Below are positions 1 through 7,162 of a stretch of DNA of 14,019 nucleotides, in pieces. The DNA is from Spirochaetota bacterium (GTDB taxonomy: Bacteria; Spirochaetota; Spirochaetia; Treponematales; UBA12059), in contig JAKLIU010000021.1 of assembly GCA_022709445.1 (NCBI GenBank), positions 1 to 14,019 on the forward strand. The letters run 5' to 3'. A program made the position numbers and the translations under genes. The notes below the pieces were generated by a model. That model was given only the letters and a program-made list of their open reading frames with translations. It had not been told where the DNA came from and searched no databases. Within the stretch, counting starts at the first letter, position 1. Every line of letters begins with the position of its first letter.

Positions 1-163
1 CGTGAAGAACCTGAAGACCGGGGAGGACCTCCTGGTCCCGGCCAAGCCGGCGGGCATGGCTCCCAAGTTCAACTTCTCCCAGGCGGTCAAGGACAAGTGC
101 GCCAACGTGGACCCCACCTTCCTGGGCGGGGAGGAAATCGAGGACGACGAGGACGAGGACTGA
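1..163 (+). CDS. HU/IHF-family DNA-binding protein, C-terminal part (5' end outside window)
   Basis: The reading frame is open from base 2 to the TGA at 161-163 and gives 53 residues. The segment NLKTGEDLLVPA followed by PKFNFSQAVKD matches the end of the HU/IHF fold, where the second beta arm returns with an N-x-K/R-T-G-E turn and the chain closes with VPA...PKF..S...K. Such proteins bind and bend DNA non-specifically as nucleoid components. After the fold there is an extension ending in a strongly acidic tail (EEIEDDEDED) that ordinary HU proteins lack. It may modulate DNA binding or protein contacts, which is inference. A cysteine (KDKCANV) sits at the end of the last helix. The N-terminal dimerisation helices lie outside the window, so the family call rests on about 30 residues. 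The next gene begins 48 bases downstream. Confidence 0.6.
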   Translation, partial: VKNLKTGEDLLVPAKPAGMAPKFNFSQAVKDKCANVDPTFLGGEEIEDDEDED

Positions 164-198
164 GCCCCGGTCGGCTGGCTTCCGCCCCGCGTCTCCGT

Positions 199-204
199 TA
201 TAGT
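199..204 (+). promoter_or_regulatory. Candidate -10 element (TATAGT) for the diguanylate cyclase gene
   Basis: TATAGT matches the sigma-70 -10 consensus at 5 of 6 positions and lies in an otherwise GC-rich gap. It ends 7 bases before the ATG at 212, so a transcript would start at or next to the start codon (leaderless or nearly so). No convincing -35 is seen: CTGGCT at 175-180 with an 18-base spacer matches only 3 of 6 positions. GGAG at 206-209 is too close to the ATG to be a standard ribosome binding site. Confidence 0.5.
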
Positions 205-211
205 TGGAGCC

Positions 212-1897
212 ATGAGCCTCCCCTTCCTCGCGCTCGCGCTGGTTGCCGGCGCCGCGCTGTCCGCGGCAGCCTTCATCGTCGGCCGCCGCCACCCTCGGCC
301 GGGAAGCGGCCCGTCCGCCCGCAGGAAAGCCGGGCGGACTGTCGGCCTGCGGGAGGGCTGCGAGGACACTGACTTCGTCGCCACGCTCCTGGCCGTCACC
401 GAGGCCGCCCTGGACACCCCGGACCTGGAGCGCATGGTCCAGGAGCTGGCGGACAGGATGGCGGACATCATCAAGGCCGACGGCTGCTACATCACGTTCT
501 GGGACGCCGAGCGCCGCCTCAGCCTTCCGGCCGCCGCCTACGGGCCCTACCGCGCCTCCTATGCCAGCTTCCGGCCGGCCCATGGCCAGCGCACCCTCAC
601 CGAGTCCATCGCCGAGGCCGGCCATACCCTGGTGGTGGAGGACGCGTCCCGCTCCGAGCACATGGACCCTTCGATAGCGGCCAATTTCAATTCCAAGTCG
701 CTCCTGGGCCTGCCCATGAGCTCGGACGGGGCCATCCTGGGAGCGGTCCTCATCGGCTTCAACCGGCCCCACCGCTTCACGGAGGAGGAGATCTCCCGCT
801 GCGAGCACGCCGCCAGGCATATATCCTTCGCCGTGGCCAAGATGCGCCTCCTGGAGGAGGCCCGCCACCACGCCGACGAGCTGGCCGCGCTCAACCGCAT
901 AGGGCTGGCCATCAATTCCGGGCGCGACCTGGACAGCGTGATCAGCGCGGTGTTCGAGCAGTGCAGGGGCATCATAGAGCTGGACACCTTCTACCTGGCC
1001 CTGTACGACCCCGAGCGAGAGGAACTGCGATTTCCCCTGTTCCACGACGGCGGCAAGATGCTGCACATGGAAAGCCGCAGCCTGGCCGAGCGCCCCGGCA
1101 TGAGCGGCTACATCATCAAGACGCGGAAGCCCCTCCTGCTGGCCGACGCCTCCCTGCCTGAGGTGCAGGAGCGCTTCGGGGTGGTCAGGGCCGGCGGCGT
1201 GCCGTCCAAGGCCTACATAGGAGTGCCCCTGATCTGCGGCGAGCGCGTGCTGGGCGTGCTCTCGGTGCAGAGCCACCATCCCGACGCGTACACCGCGCGG
1301 CACCTGCAGCTGGTGGAGACCATAGCGGCGCAATCGGCCATCGCCATAGAGAACGCCCAGCTCTACGACAGGCTGAAGCTCCTCTCGGCCACCGACGGGC
1401 TCACCGGGATCTTCAATTACCGCAGCCTCTCGGAGCTGGGCCCCATGGAGTTTTCCAAGGCCAGGCGCACCGGCCGGCCGCTCTCGCTGGTCTTCTACGA
1501 CATCGACCATTTCAGGGACTTCAACACCTACCATGGGCACTCGGCGGGGAACGCCGTGCTTGAGGCGGTCACGGCGGCCGTGCGGGACTGCGTCAGGAGC
1601 ATAGACGTGTTCGCGCGCTACGGCGGCGAGGAGTTCGTGCTGGTGCTGCCGGAGACGCCCCTGGAGGAGGCCGCCGCGATAGCCGAGCGCATCCGCTCGG
1701 CGGTGGAGGCGCTCCGGGTCCGGGTTCCGGGCGCGGGCGGGGAGAGCGGGCTCGGCGTCACCGTCAGCCTGGGAGTGGCCGCGGACCGCGCGGGGCTTTC
1801 CCGTTTCCAGGACCTGGTGGACGAGGCCAACGCGGCCGAGCGGCAGGCCAAGCTCAACGGCCGCAACCGCGTCGAGCTCGCCGCCAAGGGCGCTTGA
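212..1897 (+). CDS. Membrane-anchored GAF-GAF-GGDEF diguanylate cyclase
   Basis: This 561-residue protein is predicted to make c-di-GMP from two GTP at the inner membrane. Residues 3-24 form one hydrophobic N-terminal segment. Two GAF sensor domains follow (about 55-212 and 225-385), the second ending in the typical AIAIENAQLYDRL helix. The GGDEF domain covers about 395-555. Aligned without gaps to PleD, the metal-binding Asp is D430, the signature GGEEF is 471-475 (catalytic-site Glu E473), and the RxxD inhibitory site is R462-S-I-D465, exactly five residues before the signature. Catalysis and product feedback therefore look intact. One odd point is that the purine-reading Asp of GHxxGD (PleD D344) is Asn here (N447); the other reader, N438, is kept. 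The GAF ligands are unknown. The ATG at 212 follows a -10-like TATAGT by 7 bases. The hybrid kinase gene downstream carries related GAF modules. Confidence 0.92.
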   Translation: MSLPFLALALVAGAALSAAAFIVGRRHPRPGSGPSARRKAGRTVGLREGCEDTDFVATLLAVTEAALDTPDLERMVQELADRMADIIKADGCYITFWDAERRLSLPAAAYGPYRASYASFRPAHGQRTLTESIAEAGHTLVVEDASRSEHMDPSIAANFNSKSLLGLPMSSDGAILGAVLIGFNRPHRFTEEEISRCEHAARHISFAVAKMRLLEEARHHADELAALNRIGLAINSGRDLDSVISAVFEQCRGIIELDTFYLALYDPEREELRFPLFHDGGKMLHMESRSLAERPGMSGYIIKTRKPLLLADASLPEVQERFGVVRAGGVPSKAYIGVPLICGERVLGVLSVQSHHPDAYTARHLQLVETIAAQSAIAIENAQLYDRLKLLSATDGLTGIFNYRSLSELGPMEFSKARRTGRPLSLVFYDIDHFRDFNTYHGHSAGNAVLEAVTAAVRDCVRSIDVFARYGGEEFVLVLPETPLEEAAAIAERIRSAVEALRVRVPGAGGESGLGVTVSLGVAADRAGLSRFQDLVDEANAAERQAKLNGRNRVELAAKGA

Positions 1898-1921
1898 CTT
1901 CCCCCCGCGGTGCGCGATGCT
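1894..1921 (+). promoter_or_regulatory. Candidate promoter of the hybrid kinase gene, overlapping the cyclase stop codon
   Basis: TTGACT at 1894-1899 matches the -35 consensus at 5 of 6 positions and contains the TGA stop of the cyclase gene. With a 16-base spacer the -10 position is GATGCT (1916-1921), a poor match (3 of 6), ending 6 bases before the ATG at 1928. The call rests mainly on the -35 and on the same layout recurring before other genes in the window. Confidence 0.35.
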
Positions 1922-1927
1922 TGAGCC

Positions 1928-4900
1928 ATGGGCAGTGCCAGCGGCGACGACGGCGACCCCGGGGAACGCCCGGCGGGACGGCAGGAACCACACGACATGT
2001 CGGGCGTGCTCGAGACCGTCCGGGAGCTGTTCGGCGCCCGCGATACCGGCGAGGTGCTCAGGCGCATAGCGGCGCGCGCCAGGGAGCTGCTCGCCTGCAG
2101 CACCTCGGCGGTCTACCTGCTCGAGGCAGAGTCCGGCGGCTTCAGGGCCGCGGCCACCGAGGGACTGTACGCGGATCAGCTCGCCGGCGAGGTGCTCCGC
2201 CCCGGCCGGGGCATACTCGGCAGCGTAGCCGGGAGCGGGCGGGCGGAGATAGTCAACGACACCAACCGCGACCCGCGTGCCCTCGCGGTTCCCGGCACCC
2301 CGGACACCGAGGACGGGGAGAAGCTCATGGCCGCGCCCTTGCGCTCCCGCGGCCGCGTGATCGGCGTGATGGCCGCCTGGCGCGATCCCGGAGAGAGCCG
2401 CTTCGGGGAGACGGACCTGGCGGCCCTGGAGGGCCTGGCCGTCATCGCGGTCATAGCCATAGAGAACGCCCGGTCCTACGAGGAAGACCAGCTCAGGATC
2501 AACCGGCTCTCGAGCCTGACGGAGATCGGGCGCGCCCTCGCCGCCGCCCACGACCAGGGCGAGCTCCTGGACACGGTCTACCGCCAGGCCAGCCGCGTCT
2601 TCGACACCACCAACTTCTACATTGCCACCTACCTTCAGGGCAGCGACGAGTGGGTCTGGGAGCTGCACTACGAGGGCGGGGTCCGCCAGGCGCCGGAGCG
2701 GCACAAGCTGGGCGCCGGCCTGACCGGCCACATCATCCGCAACCGCCTGCCGGTGCTCCTGCAGAGCCGCGAGGAGATCAGGGCCTTCCTGGAGGGCCAG
2801 GGGGTGGCGGGACTGGGCGACCTGCCGCAGAGCTGGATGGGCATTCCCCTGCTGGCCGGCGACGAGATCACCGGGGTGATGGCCATACAGAACTACCGTG
2901 TGCCCGCGCTTTACGGCCAGGCGGACCTGGACTACTTCTCGCTCATCGGGACCGAGGTCGCGGTGGCGCTCCAGAACGCCCGGCTCCTGGAGTCGGCCAG
3001 GCGGGACGCCAGGCGGCTGCACGCCATCAACGAGGTCAGCCGCATCGTCTCCAGCGAGCTGGACCGCGTCAACATCATGAAGCTCCTGGGCATGGCGCTC
3101 TCCGCGACCGTGCCCTTCGACGCGTTCTACGGGGCGGTGCGCCCCTCCGGACAGGACGGTCTCTGGTTCCCCGTGGCCATGGCGGACGGCGCCTTCTCCA
3201 TGCCCGGGGACCGTTCCATCGCGGCTTGCCCGCGGCTGGCCAGGGCCCTCGAGGCGCGCCTGCCCATGATCGGGAGCGCGCCGGCGGACTCGGGAGGCGA
3301 CGCGCTGGAATCCGGCCCGCTCGCCTGGACCGGCGACCCCGAGACCGACCTTGCCCTGGCCCAGTCGCGCGGGTCCTGGGCCCTCCTGCCCATGTTCGCC
3401 GGTGACGAGGCGATGGGCGCGCTGGCCTTCCTCTCGCGCACGCGCGACGCCTTCGGGCAGGAGCACCTGGACCTGCTCGCGGGGGCCGGCAGGCAGACCG
3501 CGGTCGCGCTCCGCAACGCCCGCTCCTTCGAGGCGGCCCAGGCGGCGCGCGCCGAGGCCGAGGCCGCCAACCGCATGAAGTCGTCGTTCCTGGCCAAGAT
3601 GTCGCACGAGCTGCGCACTCCCCTGAACGCCATCATCAACTTCGCGTACCTGCTCAACGCCGGCAGCGAAGGCGGGATCAACCCCGACCAGGCGGCCATG
3701 ATCGGCCGGATCGAGGACGCCGGACGCCACCTCCTGGGCCTGATCAACGACATCCTGGACCTGGCCAAGATTGAGGCGGGCAGGATGGAGCTGTCCTTCG
3801 AGGAGCTGGAGCTGAACGCGCTGGCCGGGGAGGTGATGCACACGGCTTCCGCCCTGGTCAAGGACAAGCCCGTGGAGCTGCGTTTCCTGCCCGCTCCCGC
3901 GGAAACCTGGGTCAAGGCGGACAGGACCCGCATCCGGCAGGTGCTCCTCAACCTGGTGTCCAACGCGGCCAAGTTCACCGAGCGCGGCCGCATCACCGTG
4001 GGCATAGCGGACCGCGGCGACGGTTTCGCGGCCGTCAGCGTGGGGGACACGGGCATCGGCATCGCGCCCGAGTACCTGTCCAGCATCTTCCTGGAGTTCG
4101 TGCAGGCCGACGACAGCGACGCCCGCAAGGCCGGCGGCACGGGCCTGGGCCTGCCCATCAGCAGGCATTTCGTGGAGATGCACGGCGGCGCCATCGTGGC
4201 GGAGAGCCGCAAGGGCGAGGGTTCGACCTTCACCTTCACACTGCCGCTCCTGCTGCGCGCGGCCACCAGGCTGGAGAGCGCGGACCGCGTGCCGGACGCC
4301 GTGCGCGACGCCGCATCCGCGGCGGGCAGGGAGGGCCGGACGGCCCGCGTCCTGCTCATAGACGACGATCCCGACGCGCGGCTGTTCCTGTCGCGCGGGC
4401 TCGCCCACGGGGACTACGAGGTCAGCACCCTCAGGGATCCCGGTTCCTCGATCCGGGTCGCATGCGAGACCCGGCCGGACGTGATAGTGCTGGACATCAT
4501 GATGCCGGGCACGGACGGCTGGGGCATCCTGCACGCGCTGAAGGCCGATCCCGCCACCAAGGACATCCCCGTGATCATCTGCTCGGCGCTCAGGGAGCGG
4601 GGGAACGCCCTCTTCCTCGAAGCCACGGACTGCATACGCAAGCCGCTGGATCCGGAGGAGCTCCGCGCCATGGCCAGTCGCTACGCCCCCGAGGGCGGTT
4701 CGGTGCTGGCCATAGACGACGACCCCGATTCGCTGGAGATCGTGCGCCGCATCCTCTCGGCATCGCCCGTCTCCGTCCGGTGCGCCTGCGACGGCACGCA
4801 GGGACTGCGGATGCTGCGCGAGGAGCGGCCGGACGTCCTGATCCTGGACCTGATGCTGCCCGGCATGGACGGCTTCGAGATCCTGTCGCGGCTGCGTGCC

Positions 4901-5092
4901 GATCCCTCCACGGCCGGCCTGCCGGTGGTGGTGGTCACGGCCAAGGAACTGGGACCGGCGGAACGCGAATTCCTGGAGAGCCAGGCCACGGCCCTGCTCC
5001 TCAAGGGGGATTCCAGGCCGGAGGACCTGGAACGCGCCGTCATGGACATCCTGGGGCGGGCCGTGACGCGTCATGCCGGTTCCCGCCCTTGA
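1928..5092 (+). CDS. Triple-GAF hybrid sensor histidine kinase with two C-terminal receiver domains
   Basis: This protein of 1054 residues has no membrane segment or signal peptide, so it should sense in the cytoplasm. Three GAF domains come first (about 28-183, 195-355 and 365-535). The dimerisation/phosphoacceptor domain follows, with the H-box SHELRTPLN and H560 as the phosphorylated His. The ATPase has its N-box at N679, a DTGIGI box and a GGTGLGLPIS box. Receiver 1 starts near 806 (acid pocket D812-D814, phospho-Asp D856, Lys K905). Receiver 2 starts near 924 (acid pocket D930-D932, phospho-Asp D974, Lys K1026). There is no HPt domain, so a separate phosphotransfer protein or direct receiver output is expected. 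Both receivers lack the aromatic switch residue three positions before the Lys (C902 and L1023), and in receiver 2 the Lys is followed by Gly instead of Pro. The start is uncertain: ATG 1928 fits the promoter layout, whereas ATG 1997 (residue 24) has a weak AGGA upstream and sits right before GAF1. Confidence 0.93.
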   Translation: MGSASGDDGDPGERPAGRQEPHDMSGVLETVRELFGARDTGEVLRRIAARARELLACSTSAVYLLEAESGGFRAAATEGLYADQLAGEVLRPGRGILGSVAGSGRAEIVNDTNRDPRALAVPGTPDTEDGEKLMAAPLRSRGRVIGVMAAWRDPGESRFGETDLAALEGLAVIAVIAIENARSYEEDQLRINRLSSLTEIGRALAAAHDQGELLDTVYRQASRVFDTTNFYIATYLQGSDEWVWELHYEGGVRQAPERHKLGAGLTGHIIRNRLPVLLQSREEIRAFLEGQGVAGLGDLPQSWMGIPLLAGDEITGVMAIQNYRVPALYGQADLDYFSLIGTEVAVALQNARLLESARRDARRLHAINEVSRIVSSELDRVNIMKLLGMALSATVPFDAFYGAVRPSGQDGLWFPVAMADGAFSMPGDRSIAACPRLARALEARLPMIGSAPADSGGDALESGPLAWTGDPETDLALAQSRGSWALLPMFAGDEAMGALAFLSRTRDAFGQEHLDLLAGAGRQTAVALRNARSFEAAQAARAEAEAANRMKSSFLAKMSHELRTPLNAIINFAYLLNAGSEGGINPDQAAMIGRIEDAGRHLLGLINDILDLAKIEAGRMELSFEELELNALAGEVMHTASALVKDKPVELRFLPAPAETWVKADRTRIRQVLLNLVSNAAKFTERGRITVGIADRGDGFAAVSVGDTGIGIAPEYLSSIFLEFVQADDSDARKAGGTGLGLPISRHFVEMHGGAIVAESRKGEGSTFTFTLPLLLRAATRLESADRVPDAVRDAASAAGREGRTARVLLIDDDPDARLFLSRGLAHGDYEVSTLRDPGSSIRVACETRPDVIVLDIMMPGTDGWGILHALKADPATKDIPVIICSALRERGNALFLEATDCIRKPLDPEELRAMASRYAPEGGSVLAIDDDPDSLEIVRRILSASPVSVRCACDGTQGLRMLREERPDVLILDLMLPGMDGFEILSRLRADPSTAGLPVVVVTAKELGPAEREFLESQATALLLKGDSRPEDLERAVMDILGRAVTRHAGSRP

Positions 5093-5118
5093 CCCGGGCG
5101 GCGCGCGCCGGATAGCCT
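5089..5118 (+). promoter_or_regulatory. Candidate promoter of the MATE gene, overlapping the kinase stop codon
   Basis: TTGACC at 5089-5094 (5 of 6 matches to the -35 consensus) overlaps the TGA stop of the kinase gene. After an 18-base spacer comes TAGCCT at 5113-5118 (TAnnnT type), which ends 8 bases before the ATG at 5127. The MATE-phosphoesterase-ParB-like group could therefore be transcribed separately from the sensor genes, with a nearly leaderless 5' end. Confidence 0.5.
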
Positions 5119-5126
5119 CGGAGCGC

Positions 5127-6482
5127 ATGACAGACCGCACAGCGGCGCGTGGCGAGTTCTCGGGCAGTCTCGTCCGCATAGCCGTACCCATCGCGCTCCA
5201 GAATTTCATCTCCTCGGGCGTGAGCATGCTGGGCACCGTCATGGTGGGCAGGCTGGGCGAGGCGCCGCTGGCCGCCGTGGGCCTGGGCAACCAGGTCTAT
5301 TTCCTGCTTCTCCTGTTCATCTTCGGGATCACCACCGGGGGCGGGGTCTTCACCGCCCAGTACTGGGGGCGCAAGGATCTGGCCGGCATCAGGAGGACCG
5401 TGGGCCTGTCCCTGGCCGCCGGGCTGGGCACGGCCCTCGTGTTCACCCTCGTGTCGGCGGCGGCCCCCGCCGCGGTCATCGGCATCTACTCCCGCGACCC
5501 GGAGGTGGTGGCCCTGGGCGCGCGCTACCTGCGCATCTCCGCGTTGGCCTTCCTGCCCATGGCCGCCAGCTTCGTGCTGGGCCTGTCCATGCGCAGCGTG
5601 GAGAAGGTGCGGCTTCCCCTGGTCGCCACCCTGCTTTCGCTGGGGCTTAACGCCGCGCTGGGCTGGGTGCTCATCTTCGGGAAATTCGGCCTGCCCGCCA
5701 TGGGCGTGGAAGGGGCCGCCTGGGCCGTGGTCGCCTCCCGCGTGCTCGAGCTGGCGGTGCTCTGGGCCGTGTCCTACGCCCGGCGCTATCCCACGGCGGG
5801 CAGCCTGCGGGAACTGGCGCGGCGGGACGCGCTCAGCCTGTCGCGCTACCTGGCAATCGCCCTGCCGGTGATAGCCAACGAGGTGACCTGGAGCCTGGGC
5901 ATCACCACCTACAACGCCATCTTCGCCCGGGCGGGCACCGCGCACCTGGCCGCCTACAACGTGGCCAACACGGTGGGCCAGCTGGCCATGGTGCTCTTCC
6001 TGGGCACGGCCAACGCGGCCGCGGTGATGATAGGAAAGAAGATTGGCGAGGGCGACACGGACACCGCCAGGCTCTGGGCCCGGCGCTTCGCGATGATGGC
6101 TCCAGCCCTGGGACTGGCGGTGGGCCTCCTCCTCCTGCCGGTGCGGCTGGCCGTGCCCTGGCTGTTCAGGCTGGATGCCGGCACCATGGCCCAGGTGTCG
6201 GCGATGCTGGTCGTCCTGGGCCTGGCCTTCCCCTTCAAGGTGTTCAACCTGCACGTGATCGTGGGCATCTGCCGCGCGGGCGGGGACACGCGCTTCGGCT
6301 TCTGGTACGACCTGGGCGGCATCTGGGGCCTGGGCGTGCCGCTGGCCGCCCTAGGAGCCTTCGTGCTGGGGCTCCCGGCATGGGGCATCTTCCTCATGAC
6401 CATGACCGACGAGCTGGGCAAGGCCGGTTTCGGGCTGTGGCGGCTGCTGTCGGGGAAGTGGCTCAGGAGGGTAATAGCATGA
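5127..6482 (+). CDS. MATE-family efflux transporter
   Basis: This polytopic inner-membrane protein of 451 residues has the usual MATE length and about twelve hydrophobic segments in two homologous halves. MATE proteins export cationic drugs, dyes or metabolites in exchange for Na+ or H+. The N-terminal half opens with SLVRIAVPIALQNFISSG, continues with MVGRLGEAPLAAVGLGNQ, and has the polar stretch FTAQYWGRKD, all standard for the NorM/DinF-like branch. The second half repeats the pattern (LPVIANEVTWSLGITTYNAIF; AYNVANTVGQLAMVLF). The substrate cannot be read from the sequence. An upstream in-frame ATG at 5073 would overlap the kinase gene by 20 bases and add an 18-residue tail with no family character, so ATG 5127 is preferred; it also sits 8 bases after a -10-like TAGCCT. 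The stop TGA overlaps the next gene's ATG as ATGA. Confidence 0.93.
   Translation: MTDRTAARGEFSGSLVRIAVPIALQNFISSGVSMLGTVMVGRLGEAPLAAVGLGNQVYFLLLLFIFGITTGGGVFTAQYWGRKDLAGIRRTVGLSLAAGLGTALVFTLVSAAAPAAVIGIYSRDPEVVALGARYLRISALAFLPMAASFVLGLSMRSVEKVRLPLVATLLSLGLNAALGWVLIFGKFGLPAMGVEGAAWAVVASRVLELAVLWAVSYARRYPTAGSLRELARRDALSLSRYLAIALPVIANEVTWSLGITTYNAIFARAGTAHLAAYNVANTVGQLAMVLFLGTANAAAVMIGKKIGEGDTDTARLWARRFAMMAPALGLAVGLLLLPVRLAVPWLFRLDAGTMAQVSAMLVVLGLAFPFKVFNLHVIVGICRAGGDTRFGFWYDLGGIWGLGVPLAALGAFVLGLPAWGIFLMTMTDELGKAGFGLWRLLSGKWLRRVIA
6465..6470 (+). promoter_or_regulatory. Strong Shine-Dalgarno site (AGGAGG) for the metallophosphoesterase
   Basis: A perfect AGGAGG lies inside the end of the MATE gene, 8 bases before the ATG at 6479. 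It selects that start over the longer in-frame option at 6380, and it fits translational coupling with the MATE gene. Confidence 0.8.
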
Positions 6483-7162
6483 GCCGGATCGGGGACATGC
6501 GCATCCTGTGCGTATCCGACGAGCCGGACCCGCTGGTGTACTCGCCGCGCATCAAGGAGCGTTTCGGCGACGTGGACCTGGTGCTGGCCGCCGGCGACCT
6601 GCCCATGGAGTACGTCTCCTACATCGTCACCCTCCTCAACAAGCCGCTTATCTTCGTGTTCGGGAACCACAACCTGTCCGAGCTGCCGTTCTACCGCCCG
6701 TCCCCGGATTTCCGCCGCCGGGAGGACCGCCGCGACGACCGTGCCTGGGGCGGCACCTACGCGGGCTTCAAGCTGCGCGAGGAGGCGGGAGTCATCGTCA
6801 TGGGCCTGGACGGCTCTAGGCGATACAACGACGGCGACAACCAGTTCACCCAGCTGGAGATGTGGCTGCGCGCCCTGGCGCTGGTGCCTGCCCTGCTCTG
6901 GAAGCGCGTCACCCGCGGCAGGTACCTGGACGTGCTCCTGACCCATGCCCCGCCGGAGGGCGTGCACGACCGGCCCGATCCCTGCCATCGGGGCTTCGCG
7001 GCCTTCAGGTGGATCATGAAGAACTTCAGGCCGCGCTATCTGGTCCACGGGCACGTGCACCTGTACTTCCCGTCCGAGACCCGGACCACCGAGTGCGGGG
7101 GCACCACCGTGGTGAACGCCTACAGTCACTGCATCATAGAGAGGGAGGAGCCGGATGTCTGA
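6479..7162 (+). CDS. Calcineurin-like metallophosphoesterase with a non-canonical first motif
   Basis: This protein of 227 residues has most dinuclear metallophosphoesterase blocks in order: GD (G39-D40), GNHN (G62-N65), the His of THAPP (H156) and GHVH (G191-H194). The first block is normally DxH, with both residues binding metal. Here it is SDEPDP: D14 is present, but the His position is Pro (P16), with E15 and D17 beside it. The middle part has the GLDGSRRYNDGDNQFT stretch, a form I associate with a cytoplasmic family that includes spirochaete members. It has no signal peptide or membrane segment. The substrate is unknown; the fold serves phosphodiesters and phosphomonoesters, nucleotides included. 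The ATG is fixed by AGGAGG eight bases upstream and overlaps the MATE stop (ATGA). Its 3' end overlaps the next gene by 8 bases, so the two are probably made together and may act together. Confidence 0.85.
   Translation: MSRIGDMRILCVSDEPDPLVYSPRIKERFGDVDLVLAAGDLPMEYVSYIVTLLNKPLIFVFGNHNLSELPFYRPSPDFRRREDRRDDRAWGGTYAGFKLREEAGVIVMGLDGSRRYNDGDNQFTQLEMWLRALALVPALLWKRVTRGRYLDVLLTHAPPEGVHDRPDPCHRGFAAFRWIMKNFRPRYLVHGHVHLYFPSETRTTECGGTTVVNAYSHCIIEREEPDV

Noticed and set aside
1894..3405. 503-codon + strand frame overlapping the hybrid kinase
   Set aside because: Out of frame with three GAF domains; Arg/Pro/Gly-rich translation without any domain.
3127..4359. 410-codon open frame on the - strand inside the hybrid kinase gene
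   Set aside because: It is antisense to clear histidine kinase domains and is a by-product of GC-rich codon use; its translation is Ser/Arg/Ala/Pro-rich with no domain.
5073..5126. Upstream in-frame start for the MATE gene
   Set aside because: It would add 18 residues without family character and overlap the kinase gene; the promoter layout supports 5127. Not fully excluded.
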